From CALHVX01 sp964640725 (GTDB taxonomy: Bacteria; Pseudomonadota; Gammaproteobacteria; Pseudomonadales; Azotimanducaceae), in NCBI GenBank assembly GCA_964640725.1, contig CAZXIJ010000001.1:1-64000 (forward strand): 64,000 nucleotides of DNA, given 5' to 3'. The translations under genes and the position numbers were made by a program. The number at the start of each line of letters is the position of its first letter. Position 1 is the first letter of the stretch. Below, one piece after another: positions 43,185 to 51,665 of the stretch. The notes below the pieces were generated by a model. That model made no database searches, was not told the origin of the DNA, and was given only the letters and a program-made list of their open reading frames with translations.

Positions 43185-44203
43185 GCGCAGCGGCCCCACA
43201 CCGCCCGGTACAGCTGCTGGCCGTCCTCGGCCTGTGGCTGATCGCCGCAGGCTCAGTGCTGGCCCACGAGGTTCGGCCGGCCTACCTGCAGTTCACTGAG
43301 GAGAGTCCCGGGGTCTTCGCGGTGCTGTGGAAACAACCGGTCCTGGACGGCCGACGGCTGCCCCTTGAGCCGGTGTGGCCCGAAAGCTGCCAGAGTCTTG
43401 AAGCACCGGTGCTGGAGCGAACCGCGGGCGCGCTGCTGCGGCGCGAGCGCCTTGCCTGCGACCTGCGCAGCGGCACCGTTCGTATCGACGGGCTCTCGCA
43501 AACGCTCACCGACGTGCTGGTCGCCATCGACTTCGCGGATCGCGAAGACCAGCGATTCCTCCTGAAGCCCGAGAACCCGGCCCAGGATCTCGCGCTGCCG
43601 ACCCCAGGGCTCGCGAGCTACCTGCTGATCGGTATCGAGCATCTGCTGTTCGGCATCGACCATATCCTGTTCGTCATTGCCCTCGTCCTGCTCATATCGA
43701 GCCGGATGGCGCTGCTGGCGACCATCACTGCTTTTACCGTCGCTCACAGCCTCACCCTGGGCCTGTCCGTGCTGGACGTCGTCCGCGTGCCGCAGGCACC
43801 GGTCGAAGCGATGATTGCCCTGTCCATCGTGTTCCTGGCCCGGGAGCTGCTGCTCGGGCCGGAACGCCGCTCGCCGCTAACGGAACGTCGGCCCTGGCTG
43901 ATCGCCGCGGGCTTCGGGTTGCTGCACGGCCTCGGCTTCGCCGGCGCCCTGGCCGATATCGGCCTGCCCGAGGGCCAGCTGGTGGCCGCTCTGCTGCTGT
44001 TCAACCTCGGCCTGGAGGTTGGACAAATACTCGTCATCATCGTCATGCTGGCGCTGGGCTGGATCCTGGCCCGGGTTGTGGGCACCTCGCGCCTGCGCCC
44101 GGTACCGCAGGGACCGACCTTGACGGTCGCCAGCGTGCTCGCGCTCGGCCTGGGCGCGATCGCCAGCTACTGGACGTTCGATCGCGTGCTGCTGATGTTG
44201 TGA
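43181..44203 (+). CDS. HupE/UreJ-family membrane protein
   Basis: This 340-residue protein starts at TTG 43181 in a TTGA overlap with the preceding stop. A signal peptide ends at VLAHEVRPAYLQF and is followed by an about 110-residue periplasmic domain, then six or seven membrane helices with the family's histidine motifs: GIEHLLFGIDHILF, AFTVAHSLTLGL and GFGLLHGLGFAGAL. Relatives are associated with nickel or cobalt uptake, which these His/Asp motifs support. The substrate here is not proven. Confidence 0.8.
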   Translation: MSAAAPHRPVQLLAVLGLWLIAAGSVLAHEVRPAYLQFTEESPGVFAVLWKQPVLDGRRLPLEPVWPESCQSLEAPVLERTAGALLRRERLACDLRSGTVRIDGLSQTLTDVLVAIDFADREDQRFLLKPENPAQDLALPTPGLASYLLIGIEHLLFGIDHILFVIALVLLISSRMALLATITAFTVAHSLTLGLSVLDVVRVPQAPVEAMIALSIVFLARELLLGPERRSPLTERRPWLIAAGFGLLHGLGFAGALADIGLPEGQLVAALLLFNLGLEVGQILVIIVMLALGWILARVVGTSRLRPVPQGPTLTVASVLALGLGAIASYWTFDRVLLML

Positions 44204-44214
44204 AGGGGAACCCA

Positions 44215-45468
44215 ATGACCGCCAAACCATTTGCTGACCGCTGGACCGGTGCTCGCCTCAGGGTGCCTGCCGCCCTGACTGCCTTGGCCGCGACGCTCCT
44301 GCTGACCGCCTGCTCCGACAACGGTGCCGGCCCCGCCTCTGCAAGCCGCGCAGCCGAAAGCGTTGAGGCAACGCTCCGGGCTCAGTTCGAAAACGCCAAG
44401 CCAGGCGATGTCATCGAGATCCCGGAAGGCACCCACGCGATTCGCCGCTCGCTCGTGCTCAACACCGACGGCGTCACGATCCGCGGCGCCGGCATGGATC
44501 GCTCCGTGCTGTCTTTCGCAAGCCAGGTCGCCGGCGGCGAAGGCGTACTGGTCAATGCCAGCGACTTCGTGATCGAGGATCTGGGCATTGAAGACAGCAT
44601 CGGCGACGCCCTGAAGATTAACGACGGCGAGAACATCACCGTGCGCCGGGTACGCACGGAATGGACCCGGGGGCCCAACACGGAAAACGGCGCCTACGGC
44701 ATCTACCCGGTGCAGACCCGAAACACGCTCATCGAAGAATCGGTCGCGATCGCCGCTTCCGACGCCGGTATCTACGTCGGCCAGTCTGACGGCGTGATCG
44801 TCCGCAACAGTCGCGCCGCCTTCAACGTCGCCGGCATCGAGATCGAGAACACCGTCAATGCCGACGTGTACGACAACGTGGCCGAGGACAACACTGGCGG
44901 CATTCTGGTCTTCAATATGCCCGACCTGCCCATGGCCGGGCACAGTACCCGGGTCTACAGCAACCAGATCCGTCGCAACAATACCGGCAACTTCGCGGCG
45001 CCCGGCACTGCCGTTTCCGGTGTGCCCGCGGGCTCCGGCCTGGTGGTGAACTCCAATGACAAGGTCGAGGCTTTCGACAACGCCTTCGAAGACCACCAGA
45101 CCGCGCATATCGTGCTCAGCAGCTACTTCAGCGCCAACTACGCAGGCCAGGCGGAGCTGGCCGACGCCTTTGACCCGTACCCGGAAGAGATCCTGATCTA
45201 TCAGAACAGCTACGGAAAAAGCGGCTATGCGCCGGACTTCGAAGCCCTGGATCAGGCCCGGATCGCGCTGTACGGCAAGGACGGTACGCTGCCCGCCATC
45301 GTCTGGGACGGCATCGTCGCCGACGGGCGCACCGCCCGGATCTGTATCCAGGACGAGACCGAGATGCTGAACCTGGACTCGGGCAACGGTTACCAGAACC
45401 CGACGACCGCGATGGACGACCATCGCTGCGACCTGCCCAAACTGCCCGTCGTCAGCCTCGGGCGCTAG
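44215..45468 (+). CDS. Parallel beta-helix repeat lipoprotein, partner of the diheme cytochrome
   Basis: This 417-residue protein starts at ATG 44215 with GAAGGGGAA upstream. LLLTACSDN is a lipoprotein signal with Cys near residue 37. Residues about 60-330 are right-handed parallel beta-helix rungs (DGVTIRGAG, SDFVIEDLG, GENITVRRVR, DGVIVRNSRA). The C-terminal about 90 residues are not rungs. Genes of this type are found beside SO2930-type cytochromes, as here with seven bases between them. It is probably exported; its ligand or substrate is unknown. Confidence 0.78.
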   Translation: MTAKPFADRWTGARLRVPAALTALAATLLLTACSDNGAGPASASRAAESVEATLRAQFENAKPGDVIEIPEGTHAIRRSLVLNTDGVTIRGAGMDRSVLSFASQVAGGEGVLVNASDFVIEDLGIEDSIGDALKINDGENITVRRVRTEWTRGPNTENGAYGIYPVQTRNTLIEESVAIAASDAGIYVGQSDGVIVRNSRAAFNVAGIEIENTVNADVYDNVAEDNTGGILVFNMPDLPMAGHSTRVYSNQIRRNNTGNFAAPGTAVSGVPAGSGLVVNSNDKVEAFDNAFEDHQTAHIVLSSYFSANYAGQAELADAFDPYPEEILIYQNSYGKSGYAPDFEALDQARIALYGKDGTLPAIVWDGIVADGRTARICIQDETEMLNLDSGNGYQNPTTAMDDHRCDLPKLPVVSLGR

Positions 45469-45475
45469 CGCGCCC

Positions 45476-46597
45476 GTGGGGCAGACGGCAACGCAATGGC
45501 TGTGGCTGGCGCTCCTTGCCGCAGCCAGTGCCTTTGCCGGTTTCGGCTGCCAGCTGCCGGACCCCCTCGCTGGCGAGCCCGCCCGATTCGACCCGGACCA
45601 GTATCCCAACCAGCTTTCGGCCTGGCGCCTGCTCGCAGCCAGCGACGATGGCCTGGCGCTCAACGCCGCCGCTGTTCCCTACGACGTCAACATGCCGCTG
45701 TTTACGGACTACGCCAGCAAACATCGCGCCCTGTGGCTGCCGAAGGGCACAGCGATCAAGGTCTCTACAGATGATCAGCTGACCTTTCCCGTGGGCGCCG
45801 TCATCAGCAAAACGTTCTTTTACGACGAAGGGCACGCCGGGTCGCAGCAACTGCACCGACACGACAGCCATCGTGCCGGCAGCGCCGCCATGCGACTCCT
45901 TGAAACCCGGTTACTGGTGCGCGAGGAACACGGCTGGACGCCCCTGAGCTACATCTGGCAGGCCAACGACGCACAGCTGACGCGCACCGGCGCGATTATC
46001 GATGTGGCCATGAATGCCGGCGGCACGGCAACCTTTCCCTACGTGGTGCCCACGCGCAACGAGTGCGCCAAGTGCCACGCGCTGGACCACAAGTCCGATC
46101 AGCTGGTACCGATCGGCCTGACGCTCGCGCAGCTGACAGGCACTGAGAGCGGCGGCGGCGCCGCGCTGAAAACCATGATCCACAAGGGCTGGCTACCAAA
46201 GGGCACTGCGAGCCAACGACCCATGACTCGCTGGACAGATACCGGGATCAAGCCGCAAACCATGGCAAACGCAGCCCGGGACTACCTCGACAGCAACTGC
46301 GCGCACTGTCATAGCGAAACCGGCAGCGCCAAAAATTCCGGCCTGCACCTGCAGCGCTCGACGATCAACCAACGAGCCATCGGCATTTGCAAACCGCCCA
46401 TTGCCGCCGGCAAGGGCTCCGGTGGGCGTCTGTACAGCATCGTGCCCGGCCGCGCCGACGAATCCATCCTCAGCTACCGCATGGCCAGCAGTGATCCAAG
46501 TCGCCGCATGCCGGAAACCGGCCGCAGCCTGGTACACACTCAAGGCCTGACCCTTGTGAACAACTGGGTCAACAGTCTGTCAGGCGATTGTCTCTAG
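45476..46597 (+). CDS. SO2930-family diheme c-type cytochrome
   Basis: This 373-residue protein starts at GTG and has an N-terminal export signal ending in GFGCQ, probably a lipobox. Two CxxCH heme sites are visible, CAKCH at 197-201 and CAHCH at 275-279. The N-terminal region with FTDYASKHRALWLPKG and GAVISKTFFYD matches the SO2930/HNE_0200 family. It would be a periplasmic or outer-membrane-anchored electron carrier. It is last in a four-gene unit (isomerase, HupE, beta-helix, cytochrome); the process served by the unit is not known to me. Confidence 0.85.
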   Translation: MGQTATQWLWLALLAAASAFAGFGCQLPDPLAGEPARFDPDQYPNQLSAWRLLAASDDGLALNAAAVPYDVNMPLFTDYASKHRALWLPKGTAIKVSTDDQLTFPVGAVISKTFFYDEGHAGSQQLHRHDSHRAGSAAMRLLETRLLVREEHGWTPLSYIWQANDAQLTRTGAIIDVAMNAGGTATFPYVVPTRNECAKCHALDHKSDQLVPIGLTLAQLTGTESGGGAALKTMIHKGWLPKGTASQRPMTRWTDTGIKPQTMANAARDYLDSNCAHCHSETGSAKNSGLHLQRSTINQRAIGICKPPIAAGKGSGGRLYSIVPGRADESILSYRMASSDPSRRMPETGRSLVHTQGLTLVNNWVNSLSGDCL

Positions 46598-46887
46598 ACC
46601 GACAGGTAGCTCTACCTTGACGCGGTAAATCGCGCTCCTTAGAAACATCGAGTTACAAGCAACCTTTGCTTTATAACTTGTATCGATTACCCCCATCCTT
46701 TTCGCACACGCTCCTACACTGACACAGGAAGCGCTGAAATGTGCCGCATGGGCGGCTAACAGTTTTGCACACGTTCAGCCAGCGCCAGCCAAAATATTTT
46801 TTTTCGGGAACCGTGACCGTTGTCCAGGTTCCAAAACTGTAGCGGGTGTTTATTGAAACGGCATACCGCAGCAAAGGAGCGCTAGCG
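46598..46887. promoter_or_regulatory. Upstream region of the prkA operon
   Basis: No gene is supported in these 290 bases. AGGTAG-CT-CTACCT (46604-46617) follows the cytochrome stop. TTGACG (46617-46622) and TAGAAA (46640-46645), 17 bases apart, are a plausible sigma-70-type promoter. TACAAG (46654-46659) and CTTGTA (46677-46682) form an inverted repeat just downstream. AAGGAG at 46875-46880 is the ribosome site of prkA. A T-run lies near 46799-46807. Confidence 0.35.
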
Positions 46888-48810
46888 ATGGGTGTATTTG
46901 AGCACTATCAGGAGCGGTTTGACGCCGCTCAACAGGAAGAGCTGTCCCTTTCCGAGTATCTGGATCTGTGCCGGGATGAACCCGGCACCTACGCAACCGC
47001 TGCCGAGCGGTTGCTGATGGCGATCGGCGAGCCGGTCTTCGTCGACACGTCCAAAGACCCGCGCCTGTCGCGCATCTTTTCCAACAAAATCATCAAGCGC
47101 TACCCGGCCTTCGACGAGTTCTACGGCATGGAAGAGGCCATCGAGCAGATCGTGTCGTTCTTTCGCCATGCCGCTCAGGGCCTCGAAGAACGCAAGCAGA
47201 TCCTCTACCTGCTGGGTCCGGTCGGCGGCGGCAAGAGCTCGCTGGCCGAAAAGCTGAAGGACCTGATGCAGCGCGCGCCCTTTTACGCGCTCAAGGACTC
47301 ACCGATCAACGAAAGCCCCCTGGGGCTCTTTTCGCCCAGCGAAGATGCGCAGATCCTGGAAGAGGACTACGGCATTCCCCGGCGCTATCTGAAAGGCATC
47401 ATGTCGCCCTGGGCGGCCAAGCGCATGAAGGAGTACGGCGGCGATATCAGCCAGTTCCGGGTCGTCAAGCAGATGCCGAGCATCCTGGACCAGGTCGCCG
47501 TCGCCAAGACCGAGCCTGGCGATGAGAACAACCAGGACATATCGGCACTGGTGGGCAAGGTCGACATTCGCAAGCTGGAAAGCTTTGAGCAGAGCGATCC
47601 GGACGCCTACAGCTACTCCGGCGCCCTGTGCAAGGCCAACCAGGGCCTCATGGAATTCGTGGAGATGTTCAAGGCCCCGATCAAGGTCCTGCACCCGCTG
47701 CTCACTGCAACTCAGGAAGGCAACTTCAACGGCACGGAAGCCATCGGCGCGGTGCCCTTTGATGGCGTCGTGCTGGCACACAGCAACGAATCGGAATGGC
47801 AGAGCTTCCGGAACAACAAGAACAACGAAGCGTTCATCGACCGCGTCTACATCGTCAAAGTGCCCTACTGCCTGCGAGTCAGCGAAGAGATCAACATCTA
47901 CCGCAAGCTGATCACGGGCAGCTCTCTATCCAACGCGCCCTGCGCGCCAGACACGCTACGCATGCTGGCGCAGTTCTCGGTACTGTCCAGAATCCGGGAG
48001 CCAGAGAACTCCAACGCCTTCTCGAAGATGCGCATCTACGATGGCGAAAATCTGAAGGACACGGATCCGAAGGCCAAGACGCTGCAGGAATATCGGGACG
48101 TGGCCGGGGTCGACGAAGGCATGGACGGGCTGTCGACCCGCTTTGCCTTCAAAATTCTGTCCAAGGTCTTCAACTTCGATGCCGGCGAGGTCGCGGCGAA
48201 CCCGGTGCACCTGATGTATGTGCTGGAGCAGCAGATCGAGCAGCAGCAATACCCGGACGACGTGCGCGACCGCTACCTGCGGTTCATCAAGGAGTACCTT
48301 GCGCCCAAGTACGTGGAGTTCATCGGCAAAGAGATCCAGACCGCCTACCTCGAGTCCTACTCGGAGTACGGGCAGAACATCTTTGACCGTTACGTCACCT
48401 ATGCCGACTTCTGGATCCAGGATCAGGAATATCGGGACCCGGAGACCGGCGACATCCTCAGCCGTGCCTCTTTGAACGAGGAGTTGGAGAAGATCGAGAA
48501 GCCGGCTGGCATCAGCAACCCCAAGGACTTCCGCAACGAGATCGTCAACTTCGTGCTGCGGGCCCGGGCCAACAACAGCGGCAACAACCCCAGCTGGATG
48601 AGCTACGAGAAGCTGCGCAGCGTCATCGAGAAGAAAATGTTCTCGAACACCGAGGACCTGCTGCCGGTCATCTCGTTCAATACCAAGTCCTCCAGCGACG
48701 AGCAGCGCAAGCACGACGACTTTGTGCACCGGATGGTCGAGCGCGGCTACACCGAAAAGCAGGTGCGCCTGCTGGCCGAGTGGTATCTGCGCGTGCGGAA
48801 GTCGCAGTAG
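46888..48810 (+). CDS. prkA: PrkA family serine protein kinase
   Basis: This 640-residue protein is the YeaG/PrkA kinase. GPVGGGKS at 110-117 is the Walker A of its AAA-like module, followed by the long PrkA-specific region and the C-terminal kinase-like domain (about 400-640). Its start is ATG 46888, with AAGGAG seven bases upstream. It is followed by yeaH and spoVR, the conserved trio linked to stationary-phase and nutrient-stress physiology in enterics and other proteobacteria. Confidence 0.95.
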   Translation: MGVFEHYQERFDAAQQEELSLSEYLDLCRDEPGTYATAAERLLMAIGEPVFVDTSKDPRLSRIFSNKIIKRYPAFDEFYGMEEAIEQIVSFFRHAAQGLEERKQILYLLGPVGGGKSSLAEKLKDLMQRAPFYALKDSPINESPLGLFSPSEDAQILEEDYGIPRRYLKGIMSPWAAKRMKEYGGDISQFRVVKQMPSILDQVAVAKTEPGDENNQDISALVGKVDIRKLESFEQSDPDAYSYSGALCKANQGLMEFVEMFKAPIKVLHPLLTATQEGNFNGTEAIGAVPFDGVVLAHSNESEWQSFRNNKNNEAFIDRVYIVKVPYCLRVSEEINIYRKLITGSSLSNAPCAPDTLRMLAQFSVLSRIREPENSNAFSKMRIYDGENLKDTDPKAKTLQEYRDVAGVDEGMDGLSTRFAFKILSKVFNFDAGEVAANPVHLMYVLEQQIEQQQYPDDVRDRYLRFIKEYLAPKYVEFIGKEIQTAYLESYSEYGQNIFDRYVTYADFWIQDQEYRDPETGDILSRASLNEELEKIEKPAGISNPKDFRNEIVNFVLRARANNSGNNPSWMSYEKLRSVIEKKMFSNTEDLLPVISFNTKSSSDEQRKHDDFVHRMVERGYTEKQVRLLAEWYLRVRKSQ

Positions 48811-48814
48811 CGCT

Positions 48815-50074
48815 ATGAGCTACATCGTCGACCGGCGCCGGAACGCCAAGAACAAAAGCACCGTTAACCGGCAACGCTTCCTGGACCGCTACCGGGGCCA
48901 CATCAAGCGCGCGGTCACAGACGCGGTCAGCGAGCGCAGCATCACCGACATGGAGCGCGGCGAGGAAATCTCGATTCCCGGCGACGACATCTCGGAGCCG
49001 CGCTTTCACCACGGCAACGGCGGGCGCCGCTCGGTCGTGCACCCGGGCAACAAGGAATTCGTAAGCGGCGACAAGATCCAGCGTCCGAAGGGCGGCGGGG
49101 GCAGCGGCGGCAAGGCTTCCCAGGACGGCGAAGGCGATGACGAGTTCGTGTTCCAGCTGAGCCAGGAGGAGTTTCTGAACTTCCTGTTCGACGATCTGGA
49201 GCTGCCAAACCTGGTCAAGCGCAACCTCAAGGGCAACGACAGCTTCAAATATCAGCACGCGGGTTTCGCCACCGAGGGCAACCCGTCAAAGCTGTCCATC
49301 CTGCGCTCCATGCATGCCTCCAAGGGTCGACGCATCGCCCTGACGGGCCAGGCACGACGGCAAAAATCCCAGGCCGAAGATGAACTGCTGGAAGCCCAGG
49401 CCAACGGCGACGAACTCGGCGCGCACCGGCTCAAGGAAGAGGTCAAGCGCCTGGAGCGGCGCATCGCCCGGGTTCCGTTCCTGGACACCACAGACCTGCG
49501 CTACAACCTGCATCAACGGGTCCCCGTTCCCACATCCCAGGCGGTGATGTTCTGCCTGATGGATGTGTCCGGGTCCATGGATCAGCACACCAAAGACATC
49601 GCCAAGCGCTTCTATCTTCTTTTGTACCTGTTTCTAAAGCGTCACTACGAGCGCACCGAGGTGGTTTTCATTCGCCATCACACGACCGCCAAGGAAGTGG
49701 ATGAGCAAACGTTTTTCTACTCCCGGGAAACCGGCGGCACGGTGGTCTCCAGCGCCCTGCAGCTGATGGCTGACATCGTCGAGGAACGTTACAGCGCTGA
49801 CAGCTGGAACATTTACGGCGCCCAGGCGTCCGATGGCGACAACTGGGCCGACGATTCGCCGCGCTGCATCTCGTTACTGGAAGATCGCCTGCTACCCCTG
49901 GCCCAGTATTTCGCCTATGTCGAGATCACCCGCCGGCCGCCCCAGGAGCTGTGGCGGCACTACCTGCAGCTGGAGCAGGCACACCCGGGACTGTTTGCCC
50001 AGCGCCGAATCCAGCGGCCAGAGGAAATTTTTCCTGTCTTTCACGAGCTGTTCCAGAAACGACAGGCGGCCTGA
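48815..50074 (+). CDS. yeaH: YeaH/YhbH family protein (VWA-domain partner of PrkA)
   Basis: This 419-residue protein starts at ATG 48815, four bases after the prkA stop, with the family's N-terminus (SYIVDRRRNAKNKSTVNRQRF). A charged middle with a glycine-rich linker (GGGGSGGK) precedes a von Willebrand A-like domain whose MIDAS motif is DVSGSM at about 250-255. It acts in the cytoplasm with PrkA. YhbH is the sporulation relative in Bacillus; in proteobacteria it is tied to stress adaptation. Confidence 0.93.
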   Translation: MSYIVDRRRNAKNKSTVNRQRFLDRYRGHIKRAVTDAVSERSITDMERGEEISIPGDDISEPRFHHGNGGRRSVVHPGNKEFVSGDKIQRPKGGGGSGGKASQDGEGDDEFVFQLSQEEFLNFLFDDLELPNLVKRNLKGNDSFKYQHAGFATEGNPSKLSILRSMHASKGRRIALTGQARRQKSQAEDELLEAQANGDELGAHRLKEEVKRLERRIARVPFLDTTDLRYNLHQRVPVPTSQAVMFCLMDVSGSMDQHTKDIAKRFYLLLYLFLKRHYERTEVVFIRHHTTAKEVDEQTFFYSRETGGTVVSSALQLMADIVEERYSADSWNIYGAQASDGDNWADDSPRCISLLEDRLLPLAQYFAYVEITRRPPQELWRHYLQLEQAHPGLFAQRRIQRPEEIFPVFHELFQKRQAA

Positions 50075-50100
50075 ACACGCCGGCAAGGACAGGAGCTGCC

Positions 50101-51624
50101 ATGACGAACGCAACCGCAAGCAAAGACTCCAGGCTCATCAGCGACAGCAACGAGTGGACCTTCGAGCTCATCGAGGAGTACGACAGCGCCATCGGCGCCT
50201 GTGCCGAGCACTTTCAGCTGGACACCTACCCGAACCAGATCGAGATCATCCGCAGCGACCAGATGATGGACGCCTATGCTTCTGTCGGCATGCCCATCGG
50301 CTACTCGCACTGGTCCTACGGCAAACAGTTCGTCGACGTAGAACGCAACTACACGCATGGCCGCATGGGCCTGGCTTACGAGATCGTCATCAACTCCAAC
50401 CCCTGCATCTCTTACCTGATGGAAGAGAACACCATGACCATGCAGGCGCTGGTAATCGCCCATGCCTGCTACGGTCACAACTCGTTCTTCAAGAACAACT
50501 ACCTGTTCCGCACCTGGACCGATGCCAGCGCCATCATCGACTACCTGGTTTTCGCCCGTAAGTTCGTGACCGACTGCGAGGAGCGCTACGGGGTCGAGGC
50601 CGTCGAGCAGACCCTGGACAGCTGCCATGCGCTGCAAAGCTACGGTGTCGACCGCTACCGGCGCCCGAATCCTATCTCGGCGGAACGCGAATCCCAGCGC
50701 CAGCGCGAGCGCGCTGAGTACGTGCAGCGCAACCTGAACGAGCTCTGGCGCACCCTCCCGAATGGACCCAAGGCCCAGGCGGACGCCGAGCCGAGCTTCC
50801 CCAGCGAGCCGCAGGAAAACCTGCTCTATTTTATCGAGAAGAACGCGCCGCTGCTGGAACCCTGGCAGCGCGAGATCGTGCGTATCGTTCGCAAAATCGC
50901 GCAGTACTTCTACCCGCAGCGACAGACCCAGGTCATGAACGAAGGCTGGGCGAGTTTCTGGCACTACACGCTGCTGGGCGAACTCTACGATCGCGGCCAG
51001 GTGAACGATGCCTTCATGATGGAGTTCCTGGCATCGCACAGCGCCGTGCTGTACCAGCCGGGCTTTGATCACCCGGGCTACAGCGGCATGAACCCCTACA
51101 CCCTGGGATTCGCCATCTACTCGGACCTGCGCCGCATCTGCGAGCAGCCGACGGCAGAGGACCGGGACTGGTTTCCCGACCTCGCCGGCACCCCCTGGTT
51201 GCCGGCCCTCCATGCCGCCATGCGAGACTTCAAGGACGAGAGTTTCATCCTCCAGTTCCTGTCACCGAAGGTGATGCGCGACCTGCGCCTGTTTGGCATT
51301 GTCGACGACGACCAGGCCGCCCATATCGAGGTCAGCGCGATTCACGATACCGACGGCTATCGACAGGTTCGCTCGCTGCTCGCCTCCCAGTACAACCTGG
51401 GCGACCGGGAACCCAATATCCAGGTCGTGAACGTCGACGTGCGCGGCGATCGCAGCCTGACCCTGCGTCACAGCAGCCACGCGCGCCAGCCTCTGGCGGA
51501 AGATACCGACGCGGTCCTCAAGCACGTGCATCGCCTCTGGGGGTTCCCCGTACATCTGGAGCAGATCGACATCGCCGCGAGCAGCCGCGAAGAGGCCCGC
51601 CGGACTCACTCTGTCGGCAGCTGA
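50101..51624 (+). CDS. spoVR: SpoVR family protein
   Basis: This 507-residue protein matches the SpoVR/YcgB family: MGMPIGYSHWSYGK-like segment (VGMPIGYSHWSYGKQF), EIVINSNPCISYLMEENT and HACYGHNSFFKNNYLFR are its hallmarks, and NEGWASFWHY lies in the middle. The start is ATG 50101 with GGAGCTGCC upstream. It completes the prkA-yeaH-spoVR operon. The molecular activity of the family is still unclear. Confidence 0.94.
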   Translation: MTNATASKDSRLISDSNEWTFELIEEYDSAIGACAEHFQLDTYPNQIEIIRSDQMMDAYASVGMPIGYSHWSYGKQFVDVERNYTHGRMGLAYEIVINSNPCISYLMEENTMTMQALVIAHACYGHNSFFKNNYLFRTWTDASAIIDYLVFARKFVTDCEERYGVEAVEQTLDSCHALQSYGVDRYRRPNPISAERESQRQRERAEYVQRNLNELWRTLPNGPKAQADAEPSFPSEPQENLLYFIEKNAPLLEPWQREIVRIVRKIAQYFYPQRQTQVMNEGWASFWHYTLLGELYDRGQVNDAFMMEFLASHSAVLYQPGFDHPGYSGMNPYTLGFAIYSDLRRICEQPTAEDRDWFPDLAGTPWLPALHAAMRDFKDESFILQFLSPKVMRDLRLFGIVDDDQAAHIEVSAIHDTDGYRQVRSLLASQYNLGDREPNIQVVNVDVRGDRSLTLRHSSHARQPLAEDTDAVLKHVHRLWGFPVHLEQIDIAASSREEARRTHSVGS

Positions 51625-51629
51625 AGCCC

Positions 51630-51665
51630 GCCGTTAGCGGCGCGCGGATTTCGCCGTTAGCGGCG
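51630..51665. terminator. Two tandem copies of a 13-bp hairpin repeat between convergent genes
   Basis: GCCGTTAGCGGCG occurs at 51630-51642 and again at 51653-51665. Each copy can fold as GCCG-TTAG-CGGC. They lie between the spoVR stop and the stop of the convergent ThDP-enzyme gene, the second overlapping that stop. They may act as a weak bidirectional terminator. Confidence 0.3.

Noticed and set aside
44167..45663. 498-codon - strand open frame opposite the beta-helix gene
   Set aside because: Antisense shadow with no domain; the + strand beta-helix rungs and lipobox are clear.
46740..46770. Sigma-54 promoter before prkA
   Set aside because: TGGGCGG and TTTTGCAC look suggestive, but the GG to GC spacing is wrong for the -24/-12 element.
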